A stretch of DNA of 64,000 nucleotides from Bolinopsis microptera. Lineage: Eukaryota; Ctenophora; Tentaculata; Lobata; Bolinopsidae. The position numbers were made by a program, and so were the translations under genes. The notes below the pieces were generated by a model. The model searched no databases, was not told the DNA's origin, and saw nothing but the letters and a program-made list of their open reading frames with translations. Positions 13,601-22,465 of the stretch are shown here, one piece after another (the first letter of the stretch is position 1; the number at the start of each line of letters is the position of its first letter). Location of the stretch: the NCBI RefSeq assembly GCF_026151205.1, contig NC_087075.1, forward strand, positions 804,501 through 868,500, given 5' to 3'.

Positions 13601-16600
13601 TGGAGGAGAAACAGAGGCAGCACTGTGAAGAACAGGAGAACATTGACGAGCTAAAAAGATACCGGGAGGAGACATCCGAGGAAAACAAGGTACCTTATCT
13701 GCTTCGTAAGGGTTGTAACGAATGTAACGATTATTCCTCGCAAGTAACACATTCACGATTTATATTCTTACAGTAACAAATGAAGCTGCCGCTAGTTTCT
13801 GTTATTACCGTTTAGCTCTGGCATGGTTAGTACCTGACACTTGTGTCAGGTATGGGCTGTTTACAAGCTCATCATTTCATATGCTCCTAGCTATAGTCTA
13901 TCTATAGTCTAGCTATAGTCTAGTTAAGCACTTATATTCAAATAATTAATCTATTTATTATTAATGTAGAGGTTAAGAGATCAGATGGACGAGCTCCATG
14001 CTAAGTTCAGTGCGTGTAAGATGAAGCTTGAGAAGGAAGAGAAGAACGCGAGGAACGCAGCTAAAAGACTTAAAAAGGCTCAACAAAAACTACAGGTTTA
14101 ATTATAATTTTTATATTTAATTATTATAATTATATTGGTAATTAATTCTTATGGTATTCGCTAAACATATATTGAATAACCTATTATTGTATGCACCCCT
14201 GCAGATTTCGTCGATTTCAGGTGCCGACGGCACCTTAAAAATTAAAATCAAACTTAAATTTTTTCCCCTAAAATCAAGCGCTTTCTGCGCAAAAAATTGA
14301 CCTCAACAGAAAAAATTAAACATGGCTTCAAATCCAAATTTGAACCAGAGATTTTTCACTCCCTCTCGATAAATTCAATTTTCAACCCAAAATAAAGTCT
14401 CAAAGGGGGAAATTACTCAGGTAAGGATTGTAAGCAATGATTATTGGAAATAGCATTTCAAATAGACCTCTATAACCAAATTGCTTCCATGGCTTTTATG
14501 CCTTTACAAAATTCAAAATTTTTCGCCTGCGGCGAGCTTTATGCACTCGCCTTGCTCGTGAATTGGTCCAGTGTTAAAAATTTGCGAGCGAAACGAGCGG
14601 CCCAGAGAAAAAAGGCAAACTAGCGAGCGAAGCGAGCGGGCCACAGAATTTAGAAAAAAACGCATCTGGGAGGAAATATAAAACTTTCTGGATGTGGGGC
14701 CCGAGGAGAAAAAAAGCAAACTTAAGAAGATTTCTCGGGAACTTAAAAGTTCACCTCAAAACGAAATCTGCACCTATGATTGTATGTATTAATGACTACC
14801 ACTCATATCTAACTTGAAAAGTTGGGGAGTGTGATACGCAAGGAGATATTCGTTCGCTTCCCCTATTATACCCTGGAAGGTTTTACTTTCAGTTCCAGTT
14901 TCACTTTATTGTAACATTAATTTCTCAGGATCAAACGGGCGATTCTCTTGCTGTGGATAAGAGACACCAAATGAGACAGAGGATGTCTGTGGCAGTACCT
15001 ATGTTCACTAAAGAGGCTGATCCTTCCCTCGCTCGTTAGTTTCGATTAGACTTTCACTTTCACTTTCACTTTCACTTTCAAGCTAAATCACTGAAATGAG
15101 ATTTATAAAATTATTAAAATCTATGTGTCTCTCTCGTGAACATAAGTTGAATATTTGAGATATCTCACAAATATACTCCTTGAATAACTAGACACAGTCC
15201 ACACAGCATACCCAAGCAGGTGATTTTAACATTATTTCAGCGACAATTGATACAGAGTTAGAAGACTCGCTGAATGACGAGATCCTTGACTCGGAGAGCA
15301 ACAACGTGTTGGAGCTGCAGGAAGAAGTGTGGAGACTACAGGAGGAACTGGACAATCGTAAGTTTCACTTTCACTTTTATGGCTATATAATATGGCAAGG
15401 GAAGGTTTAGTGCTACTTTATTTACTACTTCAGTAGCAGGGAGGAGTATACACGATGTAATGTTTATAAAGTTTGTGTGATGGACTATCTAACTGAGGGA
15501 GAGGGGGATCTAACTGAGGGGGAGGGGGATCTAACTGAGGGGGAGGGGGATCTAACTGAGGGGGATCTAACTGAGGGGGAGGGGGATCTAACTGAGGGAG
15601 AGGGGGATCTAACTGAGGGGGAGGGGGATCTAACTGAGGGGGATCTAACTGAGGGGGATCTAACTGAGGGAGAGGGGGATCTAACTGAGGGGGAGGGGGA
15701 TCTAACTGAGGGGGATCTAACTGAGGGGGAGGGGGATCTAACTGAGGGGGAGGGGGATCTAACTGAGGGGAGGGGGATCTAACTGAGGGGGAGGGGGATC
15801 TAACTGAGGGGGAGGGGGATCTAACTGAGGGGGAGGGGATCTAACTGAGGGGGAGGGGGATCTAACTGAGGGAGAGGGGGATCTAACTGAGGGGAGGGGG
15901 ATCTAACTGAGGGGGATCTAACTGAGGGGGATCTAACTGAGGGGGAGGGGGATCTAACTGAGAGGGAGGGGGATCTAACTGAGGGGGAGGGGGATCTAAC
16001 TGAGGGGAGGGGGATCTAACTGAGGGGGATCTAACTGAGGGGGATCTAACTGAGGGGGAGGGGGATCTAACTGAGGGGGAGGGGGATCTAACTGAGGGGG
16101 AGGGGGATCTAACTGAGGGGGAGCGGGATCTAACTGAGGGGGAGGGGGATCTAACGGAGGGGGAGGGGGATCTAACTGAGGGGGATCTAACTGAGGGGGA
16201 TCTAACTGAGGGGGAGGGGGATCTAACTGAGGGGGAGGGGGATCTAACTGAGGGGGAGGGGGATCTAACTGAGGGGGAGCGGGATCTAACTGAGGGGGAG
16301 GGGGATCTAACTGAGGGGGAGGGGGATCTAACTGAGGGGGATCTAACTGAGGGGGATCTAACTGAGGGGGAGCGGGATCTAACTGAGGGGGAGGGGGATC
16401 TAACTGAGGGGGAAGGGGATCTAACTGAGGGGGAGGGGGATCTAACTGAGGGGGAGGGGGATCTAACTGAGGGGGAGGGGGATCTAACTGAGGGGGAGGG
16501 GGATCTAACTGAGGGGGAGGGGGATCTAACTGAGGGGGAGGGGGATCTAACTGAGGGAGAGGGGATCTAACTGAGGGGGAGGGGGATCTAACTGAGGGGG

Positions 16601-19600
16601 AGGGGGATCTAACTGAGGGGGAGGGGGATCTAACTGAGGGGGAGGGGGATCTAACTGAGGGGGAGGGGGATCTAACTGAGGGGGAGGGGGATCTAACTGA
16701 GGGGGAGGGGGATCTAACTGAGGGGGAGGGGGATCTAACTGAGGGGTAGGGGGATCTAACTGAGGGGGAAGGGGATCTAACTGAGGGGGAGGGGGATCTA
16801 ACTGAGGGGGAGGGGATCTAACTGAGGGGGAGGGGGATCTAACTGAGGGGGAGGGGGATCTAACTGAGGGGGAGGGGGATCTAACTGGAATCCCAGCTTG
16901 AAGGGGAGGGGGTTCTAACTGAGGGGGAGGGAGATCTAACTGAGGGGGAGGGGGATCTAACTGAGGGGGAGGGGGATCTAACTGAGGGGGAGGGGGATCT
17001 AACTGAGGGGGAGGGGGATCTAACTGAGGGGGAGGGGGATCTAACTGAGGGGGAGGGGGATCTAACTGAGGGGGAGGGGGATCTAACTGAGGGGGAGGGG
17101 GATCTAACTGACATGAGGGGGAGGGGGATCTAACTGAGGGGGAGGGGGATCTAACTGAGGGGGAGGGGGATCTAACTGAGGGGGAGGGGGTTCTAACTGA
17201 GGGGGAGGGGGATCTAACTGAGGGGGAGGGGGATCTAACTGAGGGGGAGGGGGATCTAACTGAGGGGGAGGGGGATCTAACTGAGGGGGAGGGGGTTCTA
17301 ACTGAGGGGGAGGGGGATCTAACTGAGGGGGAGGGGGATCTAACTGAGGGGGAGGGGGATCTAACTGAGGGGGAGGGGGATCTAACTGAGGGGGAGGGGG
17401 ATCTAACTGAGGGGAGGGGAATCTAACGGAGGGGAGGGGGATCTAACTGAGGGAGAGGGGGATCTAAATGAGGGGGAGGGGGATCTAACTGAGAGGGAGG
17501 GGGATCTAACTGAGGGGGAGGGGGATCTAACTGAGGGGGAGGGGGATCTAATTGAGGGGGAGGGGGATCTAACTGAGGGGAGGGGGATCTAACTGAGGGG
17601 GGATCTAACTGAGGGGAGGGGGATCTAACTGAGGGGGAGGGGGATCTAACTGAGGGGGAGGGGGATCTAACTGAGGGGAGGGGGATCTAACTGAGGGGAG
17701 GGGGATCTAACTGAGGGGGAGGGAGATCTAACTGAGGGAGAGGGGGATCTAACTGAGGGGGAGGGGGATCTAACTGAGGGGGAGGGGGATCTAACTGAGG
17801 GGGAGGGGGATCTAACTGAGGGGGAGGGGGATCTAACTGAGGGGGAGGGGGATCTAACTGAGGGGGAGGGGGATCTAACTGAGGGGGAGGGGGATCTAAC
17901 TGAGGGGGAGGGGGATCTAACTGAGGGGGAGGGGGATCTAACTGAGGGGAGGGGGATCTAACTGAGGGGGAGGGGGATCTAACTGAGGGGGAGGGGGATC
18001 TAACTGAGGGGGAGGGAGATCTAACTGAGGGAGATCTAACTGAGGGGGAGGGGGATCTAACTGAGGGGGAGGGGGATCTAACTGAGGGGAGGGGGATCTA
18101 ACTGAGGGGGAGGGGGATCTAACTGAGGGGGAGGGGGATCTAACTGAGGGGGAGGGGGATCTAACTTAGGGGGAGGGGGATCTAACTGAGGGGGAGGGGG
18201 ATCTAACTGAGGGGGAGGGGGATCTAACTGAGGGGGAGGGGGATCTAACTGAGGGGGAGGGGGATCTAACTGAGGGGGAGGGGGATCTAACTGAGGGGGA
18301 GGGAGATCTAACTGAGGGGGAGGGGGATCTAACTGATGCTGCCCATTAAAGATCTTCTTCTTGATAGAACAAACTTCTCAGAAAATTTCGAGATGGAAAG
18401 GTACGGGAGAATACTGATGAAACAAGAAGAAGCTCTGGAGAATTACAGGGAAAAAGAGAACAATGAAAACAGTGGTAGGAACCGTATTTACTTTTTATCA
18501 GTTATGTTTTAATTTGTCTTCTTGTTCCGTACTGTGCAGAGTATGTGTTTGATAAAGTTTTAAGTATTCCCTGATATTCACGCTGATAATGGGTATATTC
18601 ACCAGAAGATGCTGCACTGCCCCTAGTTGAAGTGATGGATGTTGGTGAGGTTGGTAGTATGGTACCCGAGCCAGAGGTCACTATTGTCCAGGTTATTATT
18701 ATAAACCATATCAAAGTTCAAAATATCTGAAAAACAGCGTAGCTCTCTCAAAAATAAAAGATCCTCAAAAGATATAGCTAAATTTTCTCGAATGACTTCC
18801 ATTTAACTTTATCAAGAGCAATGTCCCTCAAGTCTTAAAAATCTGAAATCGAACGTAGAGAATTTGAGATTTTCTTACGTTGTCCAGATTTACAATTATT
18901 AAATTGATTATTATTGAATTGATCATAATATGATAATTGATTAGTTTTGATTAGTTTATCAACTTGAGGAGTTAACTTATAAGGTCATGGAGGTAAGCCG
19001 ATGACTCATCTGCCAAAATAAATGTGTTTGGCACCCTTTCTATCAACCAAATATCTTTCAGGAGAGAGTGCTAGAAAGTGCGTTAAAAGGAAATACAGAT
19101 CAACTTGGCCTTGCAAAAGAGACGATGAAAAGCAAAGAAGAAGAAATAGAATCATTGATGGCAGAAAAGATTAAGAAAGATGAGGAGATAAAATATTTGA
19201 TGGAAGAAAAAGAAAATCTACAAGAGAAGTTAGAAAACAAAAAGGAGGAGGAAGAAAAGAAGAGGAAGGAGGAGGAGGAGGAGAAAAAGAAGAAGGAGGA
19301 GGAGGAGGAGGAGGAGAAAAAGAAGAAGGAGGAGGAGGAGGAGGACTCGCTGCAATCTCAACTAACATCTTTACAAGATCAGGTGAGTGGGCTGAGAGGG
19401 TATTTACTCACACTGTCACTGGGCGGCGGCGCCATCACTGGGTGCTATCAATGGGTGCTATCACTGGGCGCTATCAATGGGCGCCATCAATGGGCGCCAT
19501 AAATGGGCGCAATCAATGGGCGCTATCACTGGGCGCTATCACTGGGCGCTATCAATGGGCGCCATCAATGGGCGCCATAAATGGGCGCTATCACTGGGCG

Positions 19601-22465
19601 CTATCACTTGGCGCTATCACTTGGCGCTATCACTGGGCGCTATCACTGGGCGCTATCACTGGGCGCTATCACTGGGCGCTATCACTGGGCGCTATCACTG
19701 GGCGCTATCACTTGGCGCTATCACTGGGCGCTATCACTTGGCGCTATCACTGGGTGCTATCAATGGGCGCCATCAATGGGCGCCATAAATGGGCGCTATC
19801 ACTGGGCGCTATCACTTGGCGCTATCACTGGGCGCTATCACTTGGCGCTATCACTGGGCGCTATCAATGGGTGCTATCACTGGGCGCTATCAATGGGCGC
19901 CATCAATGGGCGCCATAAATGGGCGCAATCAATGGGCGCTATCACTGGGCGCTATCACTGGGCGCTATCAATGGGCGCCATCAATGGGCGCCATAAATGG
20001 GCGCTATCACTGGGCGCTATCACTTGGCGCTATCACTTGGCGCTATCACTGGGCGCTATCACTGGGCGCTATCACTGGGCGCTATCACTGGGCGCTATCA
20101 CTGGGCGCTATCACTGGGCGCTATCACTTGGCGCTATCACTGGGCGCTATCACTTGGCGCTATCACTGGGTGCTATCAATGGGCGCCATCAATGGGCGCC
20201 ATAAATGGGCGCTATCACTGGGCGCTATCACTTGGCGCTATCACTGGGCGCTATCACTTGGCGCTATCACTGGGCGCTATTACTGGGTGCTATCACTGGG
20301 CGCCATCACTGGGAGCTATCACTGGGCGCTATCACTGGGCGCTATCACTGGGCGCTATCACTGGGCGCTATCACTGGGCGCTATCACTGGGCGCTATCAC
20401 TTGGCGCTATCACTGGGCGCTATCACTGGGCGCTATCACTGGGCGCTATCACTGGGCGCTATCACTGGGCGCTATCACTGGGCGCTATCACTGGGCGCTA
20501 TCACTGGGCGCTATCACTTGGCGCTATCACTGGGCGCTATCACTGGGCGCTATCACTGGGCGCTATCACTGGGCGCTATCACTGGGCGCTATCAATGGGC
20601 GCCATCAATGGGCGCTATCACTGGGCGCTATCACTGGGCGCTATCACTTGGCGCTATCACTGGGCGCTATCACTTGGCGCTATCACTGGGCGCTATCACT
20701 GGGCGCTATCACTGGGCGCTATCACTGGGCGCTATCACTGGGCGCTATCACTGGGCGCTATCACTGGGCGCTATCACTGGATCATTATGATTCATGTACT
20801 CAGTATCAGTTATAAGATACATGTAAGACTTTATATTATTCAATTACACCACAATTAGTATTAATTATAACCACAAGTTTAGTACAGTTGTTTTACAGTA
20901 CATACTCAAGCAGTTGATATTATAATCACTTCCGTCTTTTGCAAATGGTTTAACTGCTGTCGTTAGGGGGCGCCACTGCTGCTGTCGTTAGGGGGGCGCC
21001 ACTGCTGCTGTCGTTTCTCTCTTTCTACTCACTATATTGTCTTGCTAAATTTGTAATATAGTTTGGAAAACTTAGCTATCCCCAGAATACCTTACCACCT
21101 GCCGGGCTCGCTAGAGGTGATCGATTTTCAACAGCACGTTTGTCCTCGCGCGTCAAATCAAGTTCAGCAGCTTTCGCACGCTGCATTTAGCCTAGTAGTC
21201 ATGACAACGACATTACTTTGCAAAGTTTAAAAGCTACGATCTTTTATTTAGCCCAAAATCAAACTTTTCGGTTTAATTCAGAATCTAAGTTGTCCCAAAT
21301 TTGGCTCCTGGGGAGCTAACTTTAAATTTACGAGACGGACATTTTGTTGAAAACCGGAAGTTTCTATCTATTTTACTTTTGGAGATATACCCCAGCTGGT
21401 AGGGTTTGCTGGGTCTATAATCACTATTAATTTCTAAAACAGGTATCATTGTTGAATGGAACACTAGAACTAAACGCATCGGAGATAGAATGCCTGGAAT
21501 CCCAGCTTGAAGAGAACGGACGTGTTATATCTTCTTATGAAGATAACATCTCTGAGAAACAAAGCTTATTAGAACAGGTTTAGTAGTAATGGTAGTAATA
21601 GTGAGGGGGCGGGGGCACAGAGGGGGGGGGGGGGCCGGGGGGGACACAGAGGGGGGGGAGGGGGACACAGAGGGGGGGGGGCGGGGGACACAGAGGGGGG
21701 GGGACAAAGAGGGGGGACACAGAGGGGGGGGGGGGTGGGGGACACAGAGGGGGGGGGGACACAGAGGGGGGGGACACAGAGGGGGGGACACAGAGGGGGG
21801 ACACAGAGGGGGGACACAGAGGGGGGGGACACAGAGGGGGGACACAGAGGGGGGAACACAGAGGTGGGACACAGAGGAGGGGGGGGGCGGGGGGGGACAC
21901 AGAGGGGGGACACAGAGGGGGGGGGGGACATAGAGGGGGGGACACAGAAGGGGGGACACAGAGGGGGGGGACACATAGGGGGAGGGGGGACAGAGGGGGG
22001 GACACAGAGGGGGGTACAGAGGAGGGGGACACAGAGGGGGGAACACAGAAGGGGGGACACAGAGGGGGGACACAGAGGGGGGACACAGAGGGGGGGACAC
22101 AGAGGGGGGCACAGAGGAGGGTGGACACAGAGGGGGGGCCGGGGGACACAGAGGGGGGGACACAGAGGGGGGAGGGGGGCACAGAGGGGGGAGGGGGGAC
22201 ACAGAGGGGGGAGGGTTTGCGGGGGGGACACAGAATCTTACTATATATAAAGCAAGACGATATTATATATGGATGGATCCGTGCCATTTTACTGACACCA
22301 CGGCATTAACTTTAACGCGACTTTCAGCAAACAAGTTAAGTGAGTAAACTATAACCCCCTGTATAGTGCAGAGCGGAGTGTAAGGATAACATTGGTCAGC
22401 TAACTGAACAAGTACAGAAGATTGAACGCGAACGGGCTGTTGATATGGAGCAACATAAATACAAG
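3759..22465 (+). CDS. Ninein-family centrosomal coiled-coil protein, middle part (15 exons)
   Basis: Fifteen exons join with consistent phases into about 942 codons: 3759-4669, 6388-6515, 6908-7059, 9464-9604, 9746-9920, 10772-10885, 13597-13689, 13970-14095, 14929-15034, 15241-15357, 18352-18474, 18606-18691, 19062-19382, 21443-21577, 22367-22465. Order: Ser/Arg-rich disordered linker; the block [17 protein letters not shown] followed by a helix ending [15 protein letters not shown]; then continuous coiled coil. Human ninein has the same order (ERILDTWQEEGIEN, then an AALASFK helix, then coiled coil). Ninein anchors microtubule minus ends at the mother centriole. Vertebrate ninein begins with EF-hands; these are missing here but lie on the minus strand at 44.1-55.9 kb. 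The 5' edge (acceptor TTAG/C at 3758, or a start at ATG 3766) is uncertain. A possible last exon is 23216-23236. The ninein assignment rests on recalled motif order, not a search. Confidence 0.72.
4398..4500 (+). repeat. In-frame 21-bp coding minisatellite (RDSVVTT x5)
   Basis: Five near-identical 21-bp units, core CACGTGATAGTGTGGTGACG, encode [14 protein letters not shown] repeats inside exon A. Unit length is a multiple of three, so copy change keeps the frame. It shows that repeat expansion has also affected coding sequence in this gene. Confidence 0.9.
4661..6253 (+). repeat. 28-bp minisatellite in intron 1 carrying the exon end and splice donor
   Basis: About 56 direct units of 28 bp. 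Each contains TGTTACTAG/GTAGTGTGCC, the last 9 bases of exon A plus its 5' splice site, followed by TCATTTAA. Variants have CCAG/GTAGTG or AACAGTTAC. The array starts inside the exon, so the true donor is the first unit. Confidence 0.92.
6257..6387 (+). repeat. Four tandem 32-bp units each ending in a splice acceptor
   Basis: Units of 32 bp end in TGTATTTTCTATTTGCAG, a polypyrimidine tract plus AG. AG positions are near 6291, 6323, 6355 and 6387, and the last one is the acceptor of exon 6388-6515. The units differ by one G/C (ACTGTAGTG versus ACTGTACTG). Confidence 0.92.
6388..6515 (+). CDS. Ninein exon B: EF-hand-like helix block
   Basis: Acceptor TTTGCAG, donor AAG/GTAAGT. It encodes [20 protein letters not shown] and continues [12 protein letters not shown]. 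The [12 protein letters not shown] segment parallels ninein ERILDTWQEEGIEN, one of the best family matches in the window. It begins with two bases completing the split codon of exon A and ends in phase 0. Confidence 0.8.
6539..6832 (+). repeat. 32-bp minisatellite in intron 2
   Basis: About nine units with GTAGGGTAACTAGGAGTG then TTACTATGGTAACA. It starts 23 bp after the donor of exon B and does not include exon sequence, though each unit contains a weak donor-like GGTAACTAG. Confidence 0.9.
6908..7059 (+). CDS. Ninein exon C
   Basis: Acceptor CTCCTCAG, donor TTACA/GTAAGT. It encodes [20 protein letters not shown], then a helix ending [15 protein letters not shown], aligned in order with the ninein segment that precedes its coiled coil. 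Phase 0 in; two bases of a split codon out, completed by the G that starts the next exon. Confidence 0.78.
7149..9462 (+). repeat. 17/18-bp minisatellite filling intron 3
   Basis: About 128 units of ACATTCTTACCCACACTC, alternating with a 17-bp form lacking one T. A CTTATCCACATGACTCAC variant recurs at about 7390, 7570, 7805 and 8110, showing multi-unit duplication. The last unit ends CCCACACTCAG and forms the acceptor of the next exon. The very long open frames here (YPHSHS, FLPTLT, THTHIL) are repeat artefacts. Confidence 0.92.
9464..9604 (+). CDS. Ninein exon D: coiled coil
   Basis: Acceptor CACTCAG, donor CTCAG/GTTATT. It encodes [20 protein letters not shown] and continues with a heptad-like [14 protein letters not shown] stretch. 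Vertebrate ninein has a similar HAAIERRNEYN step at this point. Phases agree with both neighbours. A second copy of the exon end plus donor lies about 40 bp downstream (9636-9650). Confidence 0.78.
9746..9920 (+). CDS. Ninein exon E: coiled coil
   Basis: Acceptor CGACCAG, donor AATGAG/GTACAC. It encodes [20 protein letters not shown], then a basic/acidic coiled coil ending MMAEQNE. The first base completes the split Arg codon from exon D; it ends in phase 0. Confidence 0.78.
9921..10771 (+). other. Intron 5: transposon copy and acceptor repeats
   Basis: It begins with a two-copy direct repeat of about 56 bp (AAGCTGACCCTCGTTAT...). A diverged copy of the palindrome-associated element follows (10024-10412). 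It ends with a short (CT)n run (about 10647-10661) and the triplicated acceptor (10691-10780). The stretch 10413-10646 is AT-rich with nothing recognised. Confidence 0.6.
10024..10412 (+). mobile_element. Diverged copy of the element next to the 43-kb palindrome
   Basis: It starts AAATATGGGCATATGGTTTT and shares, in order, CATAACTCAG, AGTAGAGYACC, TTGGGTTTTG, GGTTGGGGTCC.GGACCCCC, CTATCTCGAAA and TTTCACAAAAAA with 43560-43872. It lacks an internal stretch present there. No ORF. Non-autonomous DNA element or short retroelement; class undetermined. Confidence 0.65.
10691..10780 (+). repeat. Three 30-bp units each carrying acceptor plus first exon bases
   Basis: Each unit is GTTTCACTTTCACTCTGTCAG followed by GATATAAGA, that is, polypyrimidine tract, AG, and the first nine bases of exon F. 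The 30-bp spacing is ten codons. Reading from either upstream AG stays open and in frame with exon F, so alternative acceptor use would add 10 or 20 residues. Confidence 0.9.
10772..10885 (+). CDS. Ninein exon F: coiled coil
   Basis: Acceptor CTGTCAG, donor CACAGG/GTAAAT. It encodes [20 protein letters not shown] and ends [11 protein letters not shown]. It resembles the ninein stretch with ENELLENAEKLAEYENLTN. Phase 0 at both ends. Two extra in-frame copies of its acceptor lie upstream, and many copies of its donor lie downstream. Confidence 0.8.
10886..13315 (+). repeat. 34-bp minisatellite in intron 6 carrying the exon F end and donor
   Basis: After two copies of a GTGTGACGTCATGACACGTG unit, about 69 units of 34 bp run to 13315. 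Each contains AAACTACACAGG/GTAAATAC, identical to the last 12 bases of exon F plus its donor, followed by ACGTGTTATCTTTT. CACGG variants are scattered. A marked variant (missing A plus ACGCGTG) recurs at about 12624 and 13031, about 12 units apart. Confidence 0.93.
13316..13580 (+). repeat. 9-bp minisatellite (TATGGTCAC/TATGGTTAC)
   Basis: About 30 units of TATGGTCAC, TATGGTTAC or TATTGTCAC, directly after the 34-bp array and before exon G. All open frames (YGYYGH, MVTMVT, SNHSDHS) are repeat artefacts. Confidence 0.9.
13597..13689 (+). CDS. Ninein exon G: coiled coil
   Basis: Acceptor CTGACCAG, donor AACAAG/GTACCT. It encodes [20 protein letters not shown] and ends EETSEENK, 31 codons, phase 0 at both ends. 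Highly charged coiled coil continuing exon F. Confidence 0.75.
13970..14095 (+). CDS. Ninein exon H: basic coiled coil
   Basis: Acceptor TTAATGTAG, donor CTACAG/GTTTAA. It encodes [20 protein letters not shown] and ends [11 protein letters not shown], 42 codons, phase 0 at both ends. Confidence 0.75.
14194..14778. mobile_element. Non-autonomous hAT-like DNA transposon in intron 8
   Basis: The 8-bp direct repeat ATTGTATG flanks it exactly (14186-14193 and 14779-14786). The ends are CACCCCTGCAGATTTCGT and, inverted, CATAGGTGCAGATTTCGT, sharing TGCAGATTTCGT and terminal CA...TG. An 8-bp target duplication with such ends is characteristic of the hAT superfamily. It is 585 bp with no transposase frame, and contains GCGAGCGAAACGAGC-type internal repeats. 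Confidence 0.6.
14929..15034 (+). CDS. Ninein exon I
   Basis: Acceptor TTTCTCAG, donor GCTC/GTTAGT. It encodes [20 protein letters not shown] and [15 protein letters not shown]. Less coiled-coil-like, probably a hinge. It leaves one base of a split codon completed by exon J. Confidence 0.7.
15241..15357 (+). CDS. Ninein exon J
   Basis: Acceptor TTATTTCAG, donor AATC/GTAAGT. It encodes [20 protein letters not shown] then [18 protein letters not shown], acidic then a clear leucine heptad. Phase 1 in and out. Confidence 0.75.
15484..18335 (+). repeat. 21-bp purine-rich minisatellite filling intron 10
   Basis: About 2.85 kb of GATCTAACTGAGGGGGAGGG units (21 bp), with shorter GATCTAACTGAGGGG forms clustered in the first 900 bp. 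Almost all G on the plus strand, with runs of 4-5 G. The open frames (LTEGEGD; VRSPSPS on minus) are repeat artefacts. A 19-bp exon fragment is embedded at about 16885-16903. Confidence 0.92.
18352..18474 (+). CDS. Ninein exon K
   Basis: It encodes [20 protein letters not shown] then [15 protein letters not shown], clear coiled coil. Donor AACAGTG/GTAGGA. The acceptor is chosen as ATTAAAG/ATC (18351) because it keeps phase with exon J. The better-looking GATAG at 18367 would break the frame. Confidence 0.68.
18606..18691 (+). CDS. Ninein exon L
   Basis: Acceptor TTCACCAG, donor GTCCAG/GTTATT. It encodes [20 protein letters not shown] and PEPEVTIVQ, a non-coiled acidic linker. Phase 1 in, 0 out. 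Confidence 0.68.
18692..19061 (+). other. Intron 12, no repeat array
   Basis: AT-rich, 370 bp, with no array, gene or transposon recognised. It is one of the few introns longer than 300 bp here without a tandem repeat. Confidence 0.5.
19062..19382 (+). CDS. Ninein exon M: long charged coiled coil
   Basis: Acceptor ATCTTTCAG, donor GATCAG/GTGAGT. It encodes [20 protein letters not shown], then [20 protein letters not shown], a run of E/K blocks ([12 protein letters not shown] type), and ends [12 protein letters not shown]. 107 codons, phase 0 at both ends. The GAGGAGGAG/AAGAAG purine run encoding the E/K blocks (about 19245-19345) is itself a simple repeat and probably length-variable. Confidence 0.78.
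19395..20780 (+). repeat. 13-bp minisatellite in intron 13
   Basis: About 106 units of CGCTATCACTGGG, with CTATCACTTGG, CTATCAATGGG and CCATAAATGGG variants. A block of 416 bp (32 units) starting near 19477 is repeated at about 19893 with the same variant order. The long [13 protein letters not shown] frames are artefacts: the unit is read in all three frames. Confidence 0.92.
20781..21442 (+). other. End of intron 13, unclassified
   Basis: It contains a two-copy repeat of GCTGCTGTCGTTAGGGGG with GCGCCACT (about 20955-21015). A 300-bp AT-rich stretch follows, with TTACCACCTGCCGGG near 21090 and an inexact inverse CCCAGCTGGTAGGG near 21392, possibly an old transposon. No exon found. Confidence 0.4.
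21443..21577 (+). CDS. Ninein exon N: coiled coil
   Basis: Acceptor TCTAAAACAG, donor GAACAG/GTTTAG. It encodes [20 protein letters not shown], then [20 protein letters not shown] and SLLEQ. 45 codons, phase 0 at both ends. Nineteen bases from it recur inside the intron 10 array. Confidence 0.75.
21605..22225 (+). repeat. G-rich minisatellite (GGACACAGAGGGGGG) in intron 14
   Basis: About 40 units of 13-18 bp, GGACACAG plus a G-run of 5-10. Strong plus-strand G bias, with four-run G-quadruplex potential throughout. Proline-rich minus-strand frames (SVSPPLCPP) are artefacts. G-run lengths are probably imprecise. Confidence 0.9.
22236..22253 (+). repeat. Helitron-like 5' terminus motif
   Basis: TCTTACTATATATAAAGC preceded by A, matching 18 of 18 bases of a minus-strand copy at 56225-56242. 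A 5' TC with an AT-rich TACTATATATAAAG sequence after an A resembles Helitron 5' ends. No 3' end was found before exon O. Confidence 0.35.
22367..22465 (+). CDS. Ninein exon O: coiled coil
   Basis: Acceptor CCTGTATAG chosen because it alone keeps the frame; donor TACAAG/GTATGT. It encodes [20 protein letters not shown] and [13 protein letters not shown]. 33 codons, phase 0. The last 15 bases and the donor are the seed of the following array. Confidence 0.7.

Noticed and set aside
18368-18474. Acceptor TTGATAG for exon K
   Set aside because: It looks better than ATTAAAG by eye, but would put the exon out of frame with exon J.
19442-20858. Several long open frames of [13 protein letters not shown] type
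   Set aside because: A 13-bp repeat read in successive frames gives an artificial 13-residue repeat protein. It lies in an intron with proper flanking splice sites.
21525-22287. Proline/serine-rich minus-strand frames
   Set aside because: Complement of the G-rich GGACACAG array. All three frames are open, which is a compositional effect.
3759-22465. Alternative identity as another EF-hand or coiled-coil family (Rab11-FIP3/4, girdin, Hook)
   Set aside because: The [12 protein letters not shown] block, its position before the coiled coil, and the N-terminal EF-hand pair fit ninein/NINL order better. A profile search would be decisive.
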